A stretch of 64,000 nt of DNA from DASWZN01 sp963841635 (GTDB lineage Bacteria > Acidobacteriota > Terriglobia > Bryobacterales > Bryobacteraceae). Positions 20,751 through 30,237 of the stretch are shown piece by piece. A program made the position numbers and the translations under genes. The notes below the pieces were generated by a model that made no database searches, was not told the DNA's origin, and worked only from the letters and a program-made list of their open reading frames with translations. Location of the stretch: positions 248,001 to 312,000 of the forward strand of contig CAWJDO010000002.1 of NCBI GenBank assembly GCA_963841635.1, written 5' to 3'. How positions within the stretch are numbered: position 1 is the stretch's first letter; every line of letters begins with the position of its first letter.

Positions 20751-21092
20751 CTTCATGCCGGATCCGATAGAGCACGCGCGAGGCATCCACTCCCGAAAGG
20801 GCCATGATCGCCAGTAGTCCGCCGAAGCCGCCTGCAGGCATAAGCCGAGTGGTCGGCAGGAGCCGATCGGAGCGGCGACGGATGGCTTCACTCATGCCGG
20901 CAAGAGGAACCAACCACAGCTTAACCTCAGGTTGCCGCGTCCGGACGCGTCTACCCGGTAATCGGGTTGAAAATACCAACGTGCCGGTATGGGGGGGACA
21001 GGGCCGCCCGCTTACACTGCGGATAGATCATGCGAACGCCCGGTTTCTGGCCCTTGTACTGCCGTGCGTGAGGGTTTGCGCGGCTCCCTACT

Positions 21093-21815
21093 ATGACCCC
21101 AAAGCCCGCTTTGTCAGCCGCCGAGTTCGAGAAGATCCGCGCCCTGGACACCTGTACCGCTTCGAACGCGATCGAGCGGTTTAACGTGCGGCTTCGGAAC
21201 GAGGGATTCGTTTCCGGGGCAGTCCGCAGTATGTTCCCGCACCGGGCGCCGATGCTGGGTTACGCTGCCACCGGCCGGATCCGGTCCTCGATGCCTCCCA
21301 TAAGCGGGCGCTGCTATCACGACAAGATGGACTGGTGGAGCTACGTTGCCTCGGTCCCCGAGCCACGCGTCCTGGTGATCCAGGACGCCGACCACTTGCC
21401 CGGGACCGGGGCCCTGGTGGGAGAGATTCACGCGGCCATCGGCCTGGCGCTCCGGTGCGTGGGGCACGTCACCAACGGGGCGGTGCGCGACCTGCCGGCG
21501 GTCGAGGCCACGGGCTTTCAACTTTTCGCCGGGAGCGTTGCGGTGTCTCACGCCTATGCCCACATCGTTGAATTCGGGGAGCCGGTGGAGATCGGCGGCT
21601 TGAGGATTGCGCCGGGGGATCTGATTCACGGAGACTGCCACGGAGTCCACACCATTCCGCTGTCAATCGCCTCCGAGATACCGGCGATGGCGGAACGGAT
21701 CGGGCGCGAAGAGAGCGAACTGATCGAGTTCTGCGGGTCCCCCGAGTTCTCACTGGAGCGGTTGTCACAGATGCTGGGACGCAATTTCGCATCCCCGGAG
21801 AGGTCCGCCACTTGA
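21093..21815 (+). CDS. RraA/HMG-aldolase family protein
   Basis: The protein has 240 residues in the RraA-like (so-called demethylmenaquinone methyltransferase) fold. The fold includes RNase E inhibitors and class II 4-hydroxy-4-methyl-2-oxoglutarate aldolases. Key motifs are present: the early DTCTASNAIER, the Gly-rich GEIHAAIGLALRCVGHVTNGAVRD with the Arg-Asp pair that binds metal and substrate, and PGDLIHGDCHGVHTIP. The usual loop is extended by about 30 residues. Its TGA overlaps the next gene's TTG start, so it could be the first gene of the efflux operon, though a link in function is unclear. Confidence 0.82.
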   Translation: MTPKPALSAAEFEKIRALDTCTASNAIERFNVRLRNEGFVSGAVRSMFPHRAPMLGYAATGRIRSSMPPISGRCYHDKMDWWSYVASVPEPRVLVIQDADHLPGTGALVGEIHAAIGLALRCVGHVTNGAVRDLPAVEATGFQLFAGSVAVSHAYAHIVEFGEPVEIGGLRIAPGDLIHGDCHGVHTIPLSIASEIPAMAERIGREESELIEFCGSPEFSLERLSQMLGRNFASPERSAT

Positions 21816-23074
21816 GTATGAGTTCGAGAACCCGCGTCTGGTTGCTGGTAGCTTCTCTCGTTGCGCTCGTCGCCATCACAGGAGGCTGGGTGTTGCGTGG
21901 CGGCTTATCGCGAGCGCACGCCGACAACACGGCCGATCCCGAGGCGAATGCAATTACGGTCGGGGTCACCAGGGTTGCGCCGAAGCCGATGGAGCGCCAA
22001 CTCACGATCTCCTCCGAGCTGGTTCCCTTTCAGGAGATCGACGTCTACGCCAAGGAGTCGGGCTACGTCCGGAAGCTTGACGTCGACTACGGATCGCATG
22101 TGAAGGCGGGGCAGGTGATCGCGGTCCTCGAGATCCCCGAGCTCCAGCTCCAATTGGCGCAGGATGACGCCGCGATCAAGAGCGCCGAGGATCAGGTGCG
22201 GCACGCCGAGCACTCCTTGGGCCGCGTGCAGGCGCAGCACGGGGTCCTGCATCTCCAGTTCAACAGATTGAGCGGCGTGGCGAAGACGCAGCCCGGCCTG
22301 GTGGCCCAGCAGGAGGTGGACGACGCCCAGGGCAAGGACCTGGCCGCCGAGGCCCAGGTCGAGGAAGCGAAATCGACGCTCGAGTCCGCGCGCAGCATGC
22401 TCGACGAGGCTCAGGCCAGACGACAACGCGACGGGGTTCTCTTCGACTACGCCAAGATCACCGCTCCGTTTGCGGGCGTGGTGACCGAGCGCTATGCGAA
22501 TCTGGGAACCCTGGTGCAGGCCGGCACCAACTCCAGCACCCAGGCCCTGCCTCTGGTGCGGCTCTCCCAGGACAACCTGTTCCGCCTGGTGATCCCCGTG
22601 CCCGAGTCGGCTGTCCGCTACATCCGCGTCGGCGATCCGGTGAAAGTGACGGTGCCTTCCCTCAAACGAGAAGTCATCGGCAAAGTGGCCCGTTTCTCCG
22701 TGGACGTCAAGGAGGCCACGCGCACGATGCACACGGAAGTGGATGTGCCCAACCCGGGAGGAGCGCTCATGCCCGGGCTGTTCGCCGAGGCCACCCTGAC
22801 GCTCGAGAGAAAGAACCGTGCACTGGCAGTGCCGCTCGAGGCCTTGAACCACGAGGGCGATCAGACTACCGTCTACCGGGTCGATCCGAACGGCAGGATC
22901 GAGGACCGCCCGGTCACCCTCGGTCTGGCGACCGCCAGCGACGCCGAGGTGCTGTCCGGTTTGAATGCGGGCGACATGGTCGTGGTCGGCGACCGCGCGG
23001 CTCTGAAGCCGGGCCAGGTGGTGCGCCCAAAGGTAGTAGCCACCATGGTGTACCAGCCGCAGAAAGAGGACTAG
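21812..23074 (+). CDS. RND periplasmic adaptor (HlyD/AcrA family)
   Basis: A 420-residue adaptor for the pump encoded next. The N-terminus is a membrane anchor (VWLLVASLVALVAITGGWVL) without a lipobox. The lipoyl halves (EIDVYAKESGYVRKLDVDYG and FAGVVTERYANLGTLVQAG) enclose a long coiled coil (about residues 105-210). The barrel and membrane-proximal domains follow (LKREVIGKVARFSVDVKEATR; ALAVPLEALNHEG). The frame opens with TTG at 21812, overlapping the RraA stop; ATG at 21818 is an alternative. Nine bases separate it from the RND gene. Confidence 0.9.
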   Translation: MSMSSRTRVWLLVASLVALVAITGGWVLRGGLSRAHADNTADPEANAITVGVTRVAPKPMERQLTISSELVPFQEIDVYAKESGYVRKLDVDYGSHVKAGQVIAVLEIPELQLQLAQDDAAIKSAEDQVRHAEHSLGRVQAQHGVLHLQFNRLSGVAKTQPGLVAQQEVDDAQGKDLAAEAQVEEAKSTLESARSMLDEAQARRQRDGVLFDYAKITAPFAGVVTERYANLGTLVQAGTNSSTQALPLVRLSQDNLFRLVIPVPESAVRYIRVGDPVKVTVPSLKREVIGKVARFSVDVKEATRTMHTEVDVPNPGGALMPGLFAEATLTLERKNRALAVPLEALNHEGDQTTVYRVDPNGRIEDRPVTLGLATASDAEVLSGLNAGDMVVVGDRAALKPGQVVRPKVVATMVYQPQKED

Positions 23075-23083
23075 GCGCCAGCC

Positions 23084-26000
23084 ATGTCACGCTTCTCCAT
23101 CCGCAACCCGCATTTCATCGTCGTCGTCTGCCTCGTGCTGCTGGTCATCGGCATCACCAGCGTGGCGCGCATGCCGGTCGACCTGTTCCCCACTATAAAC
23201 ATGCCGGAGGTGGTGGTGATCACGTTCTACTCCGGCATGCCGCCCGTGGACATCGAGACCGATATCACGGGACGGCTGGAGCGCTTCTTCACCCTGGCCA
23301 GCGGCATCGACCACATGGAGTCGCGCTCCCTGCTGGGCGTCAGCATCATCAAGGTATTCTTCCAGTCAGGCACCAACGCGGATGCCGACCTCACCGAGCT
23401 CTCGAACCTCTCGATTGCGGACCTGCGGCGTCTTCCCCCCGGCACGCTGCCTCCGGTGGTCCTCAAATTCGACGCCTCGAGCCTCCCCGTCTGCCTGGTC
23501 ACGCTTAAGGGCAAGGGGCTGACGCAGACCGACCTCCACGACATCGGCCAGTTCGCGATCCGCAACCAGATCGCCGTGGTGAAGGGCGCCGAGATCCCGC
23601 CGCCGTTCGGAGGCAAGTACCGCCAGGCCATGGTCTACGTCGATCCTTACAAGCTGCTCTCGCGCCAGTTGAGCGTGATGGACGTGGTGAACGCCATCAA
23701 CCGCAACAACCTCATCCTGCCTGCGGGCGACGTGAAAATGGGCCCCTTCGACTATTACGTCTACTCGAACAGTATGGTGGACAAGGTAGAAGAGCTGAAC
23801 CAGGTTCCCATCAAGACCGTCGGACAGAGCTGGGTTTCAGTCGGCGATGTGGGCGAGGCCAAGGACGCCAGTCAGATTCAGTACAACATCGTGCGCGTGG
23901 ATGGCCAGCGGTCGGTCTACCTGCCCATCATGAAGCAGGGCGGCGACACCAACACCATCGAGGTGGTCGACGGCATCCGCAGCATGATCGGCCGTTTGTT
24001 CGACGTGCCGAAACAGCTCGTGGCCAGCGTCGTCTTCGACCAGTCGGCCTACGTCAAGGAAGCTATTAAGACGCTGCTGCACGAGGGGCTGATCGGCCTG
24101 ATTCTCACCAGCGTGATGCTATTGATTTTCCTGGGCAACATGCGCGCCACCACGGCCGTGTTCCTGTCGATTCCATTGTCGGCGCTGGGCACGTTCGTGA
24201 TCCTGTACCTGGGGGGCAGCACGATCAACACTATGATCCTGGCTGGCCTGGCGCTGGCATTTTCCCGCATTATCGACAACTCGGTCATCTCGCTGGAGAA
24301 CATCTTCCGCCATCTCGAGATGGGGGGCTCGCCAGCCGTCGCGGCCGAAGAGGGAGGCAGCGAAGTGAGCCTGGCGGTACTGGCCGCGACGCTCACCACC
24401 GTCGTGGTTTTCTTCCCCGTGACCTTCCTGTACGGCGTGAGCAAGTTTCTCTTCTCGGCCCTGGCACTGGCGGTGGTCGTTTCGCTGTTTGTCTCGTACT
24501 TCGTGGCCATGACGGTGATCCCGCTGTTCTGCGCGCGCTTCCTGCGCACTCTCCACCCCGCCGCCGGGGAGGTGCGAGCCGCCTCGCTGGCAGCCCGCTT
24601 CAACCAGTGGTTCAACCGGATCTTCGGGCATCTGCTCGATCTCTACGAACGCTCGGTGCGCCGCGCGCTCCGGCGGCCCGGCCTGACGGTGGCGGCGCTC
24701 GCTGCGGTCTGCGTAGCCAGCTTGGGACTTTACCCCCTTCTCGGCCTGGCATTCTTCCCGCGGACCGACGCCGGCCAGTTCACCATCAACCTGAAGGTCC
24801 CCACCGGCACGCGGCTCGAGATCACCGAGCAGTACGTCGCCAAGGTCGAGGACCTCATCCGTCACACCGTCGATGCCGGCGACCTGAAGATGGTCGTCTC
24901 GAACATCGGCATCACTCCGGGCTTCTCGGCCCTCTATAGCAGCAACGCCGGGCCGTACACGGCCACCATTCAGGTGGCCCTCGAGGAGCGGCACAGGATC
25001 GGCAGCTTCGAGTACATGGACCGCGTTCGGGACGAGATCGCGAGCCAATACCCTGGCCTGCGCACGTTCTTCACCAGCGGCTCGATGGTGGACGCCGTTC
25101 TCAACTCGGGCATGTCCGCCCCCATCGACGTCCAAGTCTCCGGCAGCAGGCTGAGGAAGACGTTCCAGGTGGCCCAGGAGCTCGCTTCCCGCATTCGCCG
25201 GCTGCCCGGCGTCGGCCAAGTCTATATTCCCCAGGACATGGACTACCCGGCGATGCGCTTCAACGTGGATCGCGTCCACGCCGCCGAGCTCGGCCTGGAC
25301 CCCAAACAAATCGTCGACAACGTCATCACCGCTCTCAATTCGAACACCATGATCGCCCCAAATTACTGGGTGGACCATAAGACCGGCAACGACTACTTTC
25401 TCTCGGTCCAGTACTACGAGCAAGGCCAACCGGCGATTCACGACCTCATCGACCTGAAGAGCATTCCCCTGCGCGCGGCCAACCTCCGCCAGCCAACGAC
25501 GCTCGACTCGGTGGTCAAGCTCGATCGCGTCGAGACGCCGACGGAGGTGGACCACTACCAAATCCAGCGCGTCACCGACGTGTATGTCACTCCCTCTGAA
25601 GAGGCCCTCGGCGCAGTGGCGTCGCGCATCGACCGTGTCATCGCCGATACGAAGCTGCCCTCCGGCGTCCGCGTGGATCTGCGGGGCATGGTGGAAGGCA
25701 TGCGCGCGTCGTTCCGCAGCTTCGCCATCGGTCTGACGCTCTCCGTGGCGCTCTTATACCTGATTCTGGTGGCGCAGTTCCGCTCCTTCAAGGATCCGCT
25801 TCTGGTCCTGCTCGCGATTCCGATGGGCTTCATCGGGGTTCTAGTCATTCTGCCGCTGACGCACACCACGCTGAACGTGATGTCGCTGATGGGCGTGTTG
25901 ATGCTGGTCGGCATCGCGGCCTCGAACAGCATCCTGATCGTCGAGTTCGCGCACCGGCTGGAGGAGCAGGCAAGATCCGTCGAGGATGCCGTGATCGGTT

Positions 26001-26221
26001 CCTGCCGGGTGCGGCTGCGCCCCATCCTGATGACGTCGCTGGCGACGATCATCGGCCTGCTGCCGATGGCACTGAAGCTCGGAACGGGTAGCGAGCAATA
26101 CGCGCCGCTGGCGCGCGCGATCATCGGCGGCCTTACCGCTTCCGTCGTCCTTACGGTTTACATCGTGCCCGCCGCCTACCTGCTGGTCTACCGCAGCCGG
26201 CCGGAGATCCCGAGAGTATGA
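23084..26221 (+). CDS. RND efflux permease (AcrB/MdtB-like)
   Basis: An intact 1,045-residue inner-membrane pump with twelve predicted helices and two large periplasmic loops. The N-terminus (SRFSIRNPHFIVVVCLVL) and the C-terminal half (VALLYLILVAQFRSFKDPLLVLLAIP; LVGIAASNSILIVEFAHR) match the family. In TM4 the usual paired Asp is not present: the sequence near residue 397 reads SRIIDNSVISLENI, with one Asp followed by Asn. Many related proteins of this type have the same pattern, so coupling may rely on other residues. The substrate is not predictable. It sits between its adaptor and TolC, with a four-base overlap with the latter. Confidence 0.92.
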   Translation: MSRFSIRNPHFIVVVCLVLLVIGITSVARMPVDLFPTINMPEVVVITFYSGMPPVDIETDITGRLERFFTLASGIDHMESRSLLGVSIIKVFFQSGTNADADLTELSNLSIADLRRLPPGTLPPVVLKFDASSLPVCLVTLKGKGLTQTDLHDIGQFAIRNQIAVVKGAEIPPPFGGKYRQAMVYVDPYKLLSRQLSVMDVVNAINRNNLILPAGDVKMGPFDYYVYSNSMVDKVEELNQVPIKTVGQSWVSVGDVGEAKDASQIQYNIVRVDGQRSVYLPIMKQGGDTNTIEVVDGIRSMIGRLFDVPKQLVASVVFDQSAYVKEAIKTLLHEGLIGLILTSVMLLIFLGNMRATTAVFLSIPLSALGTFVILYLGGSTINTMILAGLALAFSRIIDNSVISLENIFRHLEMGGSPAVAAEEGGSEVSLAVLAATLTTVVVFFPVTFLYGVSKFLFSALALAVVVSLFVSYFVAMTVIPLFCARFLRTLHPAAGEVRAASLAARFNQWFNRIFGHLLDLYERSVRRALRRPGLTVAALAAVCVASLGLYPLLGLAFFPRTDAGQFTINLKVPTGTRLEITEQYVAKVEDLIRHTVDAGDLKMVVSNIGITPGFSALYSSNAGPYTATIQVALEERHRIGSFEYMDRVRDEIASQYPGLRTFFTSGSMVDAVLNSGMSAPIDVQVSGSRLRKTFQVAQELASRIRRLPGVGQVYIPQDMDYPAMRFNVDRVHAAELGLDPKQIVDNVITALNSNTMIAPNYWVDHKTGNDYFLSVQYYEQGQPAIHDLIDLKSIPLRAANLRQPTTLDSVVKLDRVETPTEVDHYQIQRVTDVYVTPSEEALGAVASRIDRVIADTKLPSGVRVDLRGMVEGMRASFRSFAIGLTLSVALLYLILVAQFRSFKDPLLVLLAIPMGFIGVLVILPLTHTTLNVMSLMGVLMLVGIAASNSILIVEFAHRLEEQARSVEDAVIGSCRVRLRPILMTSLATIIGLLPMALKLGTGSEQYAPLARAIIGGLTASVVLTVYIVPAAYLLVYRSRPEIPRV

Positions 26222-27510
26222 AACCCTTCGCCGCAGCCCTGATCGCAATCGGCCAGATCGCTCTCGCCCAGACGCAGCCGGCCACGCTGACCCTCAAGGA
26301 CGCTGAGGCTCTGGCGTTGAAGAACCACCCGCGCGTGCTCGCGGCCGAAAGCGAAGTCGCTTTCGCCAACCAGCAGGTGACCGAAGCCCGCTCGGCGTAC
26401 TACCCCGATCTCTCCGCCGACCTCACCGCCTCCCAGGGCAATAACCTCTCGCGTATCGGCGCCGGCGCGCTCAGCGCTTCCCGCCTGTTCAACCGCTTCG
26501 GCCAGGGGATCGTCCTCTCGCAGCTCGTCACCGACTCCGGCCGCACTCCCAACCTGGTTGCCAGCTCCCGCCTGCACGCCCAGGCCAGTGCGCAGGACTA
26601 CCAGCGCAGCCGCTACGATGTGCTGCTGGCGGTCAACCGAAGCTACTTCAATTTCTTGCATGCCCAGGCGCTGGTCAAGGTCGCGGAGCAGACCGTCGAC
26701 GCACGCCAGCTCCTGCTCGACCAAGTGAGCGCGCTGGCCAAAAACCAGCTCAAATCGCAGCTCGATGTCAGCTTCACCGCGGTCAACGTATCGGAGGCCA
26801 AGCTGCTGCTGATTCGCGCCCAGGACAGCGTCCAGACCGCGGCGGCCGAGTTGGTGCGCGCGCTCGGGTCTGACCAGCCCACCACCTATCGGCTCGTTGA
26901 CGAGCCTCTGCCGCCCAGCCCGTCCCAAAACGCCGAGGAATTGGTCGCGCAGGCGCTGGCCAACCGGCCCGAGCTCGCGGGCCTGCGTCTCTCACGCGAA
27001 TCCGCTTATAAGTTCGCCGCTGCCGAGAAGGATCTTTCCCGTCCGACCATTAGCCTCCTGGCCGTGGCCGGCTTCCTTCCCTTTATCAACCAGACCTCCA
27101 CCACCACGCCGATCCCCAAGGAGTATGAGGGCGCGGCCGTCAACGTCGAATTCCCGCTTTTCAACGGCCGCCTGTTCGCGGCGCGCCGCGAGGCGGCCCA
27201 CCAGCTCGCCATGGAGTCCGACCAGCGGCTGCGCGATGAGCGGGAGAGCGTGGTCCGCGACGTCCGCTCCGCCTGGGCCAGCGCGTCGACGGCCTACCAG
27301 CGCATCGACGTCACCGCTCAGTTTCTGCGCCAGGCCGCGCTTGCTCTGAACCTGGCCCAGGGCCGCTACAATCTCGGCCTCTCCTCGATCATCGAGCTGA
27401 CCCAGGCTCAGTTGAACGTCACCCAGGCGGAAGTCGAGAATCTGAGCGCCAAGTACGACTATCAAATACAGTATGCGGTGCTGCAGTACGCACTCGGCCT
27501 TCTGCGGTAA
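26218..27510 (+). CDS. TolC-family outer-membrane efflux protein
   Basis: The 430-residue protein has a signal peptide (MKPFAAALIAIGQIALAQ) and two OEP repeats, starting with LTLKDAEALALKNHPRVLAAESEV. The second repeat ends with the conserved-looking LGLSSIIELTQAQLNVTQAE. The ATG overlaps the RND stop (ATGA at 26218-26221). Together with the two preceding genes it makes a complete tripartite pump. No terminator is obvious after the stop; the region beyond is fragmentary. Confidence 0.9.
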   Translation: MKPFAAALIAIGQIALAQTQPATLTLKDAEALALKNHPRVLAAESEVAFANQQVTEARSAYYPDLSADLTASQGNNLSRIGAGALSASRLFNRFGQGIVLSQLVTDSGRTPNLVASSRLHAQASAQDYQRSRYDVLLAVNRSYFNFLHAQALVKVAEQTVDARQLLLDQVSALAKNQLKSQLDVSFTAVNVSEAKLLLIRAQDSVQTAAAELVRALGSDQPTTYRLVDEPLPPSPSQNAEELVAQALANRPELAGLRLSRESAYKFAAAEKDLSRPTISLLAVAGFLPFINQTSTTTPIPKEYEGAAVNVEFPLFNGRLFAARREAAHQLAMESDQRLRDERESVVRDVRSAWASASTAYQRIDVTAQFLRQAALALNLAQGRYNLGLSSIIELTQAQLNVTQAEVENLSAKYDYQIQYAVLQYALGLLR

Positions 27511-27808
27511 CGAGGGCTACCGGGCCGCGCTGGCTTGTATACCGTGTGGGCGCTCATCCAGATGCCCCGGCGCCTGCCATAACGGCCCACCGCCCGATGT
27601 TGTCTCCCGATGTTACCTGGAGACCGGTTGGCTCCAGTCCGTTCCTTCCGCACACACGGAGCACGCTGCGATCACGTTGCCCGCACGTACGCCGTCCGGC
27701 GCTGTGACGGTTGGCGAAGGAGAGTTCCGCAGCCCGTTTCCCCGTCGTGTTTCGACAAACGCCGCTTCAGTTCGTGGCGGGCACGCATCAATCTGGACTT
27801 GGCGGCGG
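27511..27808. other. Intergenic, no feature seen
   Basis: About 300 bases after the efflux operon. A frame stays open through it in phase with the fragments to the right, but its residues (many Cys, Arg and Pro) do not look like a real protein. No RNA gene or repeat was noticed. Confidence 0.4.
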
Positions 27809-28026
27809 GCGTTGGCGGAAGGACGAGGCGACATCGTGGGGAAGCCGGTCGCAATTCGGGAGGAGTGGAGGAAGTACGGCGACTTCACCGACCCGATCCG
27901 CGAGAACGTCAACTATGTTGTGGTCACCGGCCCCAAATCCCCGCCGGTCTCGAAACTCGACGACTTGTCCGGCAAGGAAGTCTACATCCACAAGCTGAGC
28001 GCGTTCTACCCGGCCATTGAGAAGTA
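27809..28026 (+). pseudogene. Fragment of MltF-like/solute-binding protein
   Basis: The open frame reads LAEGRGDIVGKPVAIREEW, then FTDPIRENVNYVVVTGPKS and VSKLDDLSGKEVYIHK. This matches the SBP_bac_3 domain found in membrane-bound lytic transglycosylase F and ABC binding proteins (typically LxxGRGDIAAANLTIT, DPVxxxVxEIVVTGP, LDDLSGKEVxVR). Only about 70 residues are left. Start, N-lobe and lytic domain are missing. It then runs, still in frame, into transporter sequence, so the junction is a rearrangement. Confidence 0.65.
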
Positions 28027-28104
28027 TCCTATCCCTGTGGCTCCTCGTTGCCGTCGCCGCCAGTGCAATCGCCACCCGAGCGAGCCGCGCCGCGTCAGCC
28101 CCCG

Positions 28105-28594
28105 GGAATTCCGGCTCTGCCTCATCACGCCCCTCGGCGTCATCACGGTGGGCGTGTTGCCCGGGGCGGTCGTCGCGGTCATCGTCGCCATCGTGCAGCT
28201 TCTGATCAATGCCTCCACGCCGCACGACGCGGTGCTGGGGCGCATTCCGGGGACCACCGATTATCGCGAGGCTGCCGCCGGTTCGGAAACGGAGACGTTC
28301 CCGGGCCTGGTCATCTACCGCTTCGACTCCGGCCCGGTCTTCTTCAACGGGACCATGCCCCAACTGGACAGCACCGGGGCCGCCAGCCTCGATCGCTTGC
28401 GCGGCGATCTCGAGGACCAGGGCATCGCGATTGCGGTTGCCGATGCCAAAAGTCCGCTCCGCTCCATGCTCCAACGGACGGGTCTCACGGACCGGATCGG
28501 ACCCGACCGCATGTTCCCCACGGTGGATTCGGCAGTCGAGGCGTTGTTCGAGGGGCACGCCGTGTCGGCCCGCGAGAAAGGAAGCACCCTATGA
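28105..28594 (+). pseudogene. Fragment of SulP transporter with shortened STAS domain
   Basis: The sequence REFRLCLITPLGVITVGVLPG and the following hydrophobic segment are the last membrane helix of a SulP anion transporter. The linker STPHDAVLGRIPGT and the STAS start (FPGLVIYRFDSGPVFFN) follow. The STAS domain then jumps directly to QLDSTGAASLDRLRGDL, skipping about 40 residues that normally separate the two motifs, which indicates an internal in-frame deletion. The end is intact (TVDSAVEALFEG). The first 10-11 helices are missing. Its stop overlaps the start of the radical SAM gene (ATGA at 28591-28594). Confidence 0.7.
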
Positions 28595-29976
28595 GTTCGC
28601 GGCCCATGCCGTTTCACCTTCTGGCCAAACCCACGGGCGCCATCTGCAACCTGGACTGCAAGTACTGCTTCTTCCTGTCCAAGGAGACGCTGTACCCGGG
28701 CGACCCCTTCCGGATGTCCGACGGCGTGCTGGACACTTACATCCGGCAACTCCTGGAAGCGCAACCGGCCGGCGAGGTCAATGTCGCCTGGCAGGGCGGC
28801 GAGCCCACCCTCATGGGGCTCGACTTCTTCAAGCGCTCCGTTGATCTGGTGGAGAAGTACCGGCGGCCCGCGCAGAAGATCCTGCACACCATGCAGACCA
28901 ACGGAACGCTGCTCAACGACGAATGGTGCGCGTTCTTCAAGCAGCACGGCTTCCTCATCGGCCTGAGCGTGGATGGGCCCAAGGCGATGCACGATGCCTA
29001 CCGCGTCAACAAGGGCGGCGCCGGCAGCTTCGACCAGGTCATGCGCGGCTGGAAAGTGCTGAACCAGCACGAAGTGGACATCAATATTCTGTGCACCATT
29101 CACGCCGCCAACGCCGATCATCCGCTCGAGGTGTACCGCTTCTTCCGGGACGAGCTGGGGGCCGCCTTCATGCAGTTCATCCCCATCGTGGAGCGGGCCA
29201 CCGAGGCGCTGCTGCCGCTTGCCAACCTGGGCTGGGGCGACCGGCCGGGCGCGGAACGGCCGCTCTACACGCAGGCCGGCGGACTGGTCACCGAGCGCAC
29301 CGTGGGCGCCGAGCAGTTTGGCCGTTTCCTGATCGGCATTTTCGATGAGTGGGTGCGCCGCGACGTGGGCAAGGTGTTCGTGCAAACGTTCGACGTGGCG
29401 CTGGGAAGCTGGCTTGGGCAGCATCATCTGTGCATCTTCTCGCCCACCTGCGGCGGCGCGCTCGCGCTCGAACACAACGGCGACGTGTATTCCTGCGATC
29501 ACTATGTCGAGCCGGCGTACCTTCTGGGCAATATCCAGCAGACGCCCATGGCGGAGCTGGTTGCTTCCGAGAAGCAGCGCGCGTTCGGGCGGGACAAGCT
29601 GACCAGCCTGCCCAAGTACTGCCGGGAGTGCGACGTGCGCTTCGCCTGCCACGGCGAATGCCCGCGCAACCGGTTCATCAGCACCCCGGACGGGGAGCCC
29701 GGCCTCAACTACCTTTGTGCGGGCTACAAGCTTTTCTTCCACCATATCGACCCCGCGATGAGGACGATGGCGAACCTGCTGCGCCAGGGCCGCTTCGCCG
29801 ACGAGATCATGCAGCCTCAGACCCCGCCGGCCGCGACGCAGGCGAGCGGGGCCGCCAAGATTGGCCGCAACGACCCGTGTCCGTGCGGGAGCGGAAAGAA
29901 ATTCAAACACTGTCACGGCAGCGCGGACGCCACTGCGGCCGGAGGCCTTGGCGGCCCTGCCGGACGAGATGCGTGA
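28591..29976 (+). CDS. Anaerobic sulfatase-maturating-type radical SAM enzyme
   Basis: The enzyme has 461 residues. The radical SAM cluster C-x3-C-x2-C is at residues 19, 23 and 26 (CNLDCKYC), followed by the SAM-binding GGEP (WQGGEPTLMG). A Cys-rich SPASM region (SPTCGGALALEHNGDVYSCDHYVEP; YCRECDVRFACHGECP) holds two extra clusters. This layout matches anSME, which converts Cys or Ser in sulfatases to formylglycine. A C-terminal SEC-C metal motif (NDPCPCGSGKKFKHCHG) is appended. A GAAAGGAAG ribosome site precedes the ATG. No sulfatase gene is in the window, so the substrate must be elsewhere. Confidence 0.9.
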   Translation: MSSRPMPFHLLAKPTGAICNLDCKYCFFLSKETLYPGDPFRMSDGVLDTYIRQLLEAQPAGEVNVAWQGGEPTLMGLDFFKRSVDLVEKYRRPAQKILHTMQTNGTLLNDEWCAFFKQHGFLIGLSVDGPKAMHDAYRVNKGGAGSFDQVMRGWKVLNQHEVDINILCTIHAANADHPLEVYRFFRDELGAAFMQFIPIVERATEALLPLANLGWGDRPGAERPLYTQAGGLVTERTVGAEQFGRFLIGIFDEWVRRDVGKVFVQTFDVALGSWLGQHHLCIFSPTCGGALALEHNGDVYSCDHYVEPAYLLGNIQQTPMAELVASEKQRAFGRDKLTSLPKYCRECDVRFACHGECPRNRFISTPDGEPGLNYLCAGYKLFFHHIDPAMRTMANLLRQGRFADEIMQPQTPPAATQASGAAKIGRNDPCPCGSGKKFKHCHGSADATAAGGLGGPAGRDA

Positions 29977-30159
29977 GGAGTTGGCGAACGCGCCGACCGC
30001 TCTGGACGCGGAGCGGATTCGAGGGCTCATCCGCGGTATTTCGGAAGTGGATCCCGTGTTGGGTGGCGTCCTCGAGCAGTCGCCGGCCGGGTGGCCTACG
30101 CTGCCATTTTGAGGGCCCTGCGGGAGGGCAACGGGAAAGCGGCATCGGGTGGCGTCTGA
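29939..30159 (+). pseudogene. Frameshifted C-terminal tail of a hybrid sensor kinase
   Basis: One frame gives PEALAALPDEMREELANA and ALDAERIRGLIRGISEVDP. After a shift near 30080, another frame gives VAYAAILRALREG, ending at TGA 30157-30159. Together they match the helical tail common to large hybrid histidine kinases (LPxxLRxEL, LDxERI, IxxxDxxLGxxL, YxxILxAL). Everything before this tail is missing, and the fragment overlaps the end of the radical SAM gene by about 37 bases. It appears to be debris from a rearrangement. Confidence 0.55.
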
Positions 30160-30237
30160 ACGGGCACGCGGCCCGTCTCCCCATCGTGCTGCTTCTCACG
30201 CGACGCATGGTCGCGAGCGTATCGTTCCGCGTGGGAC

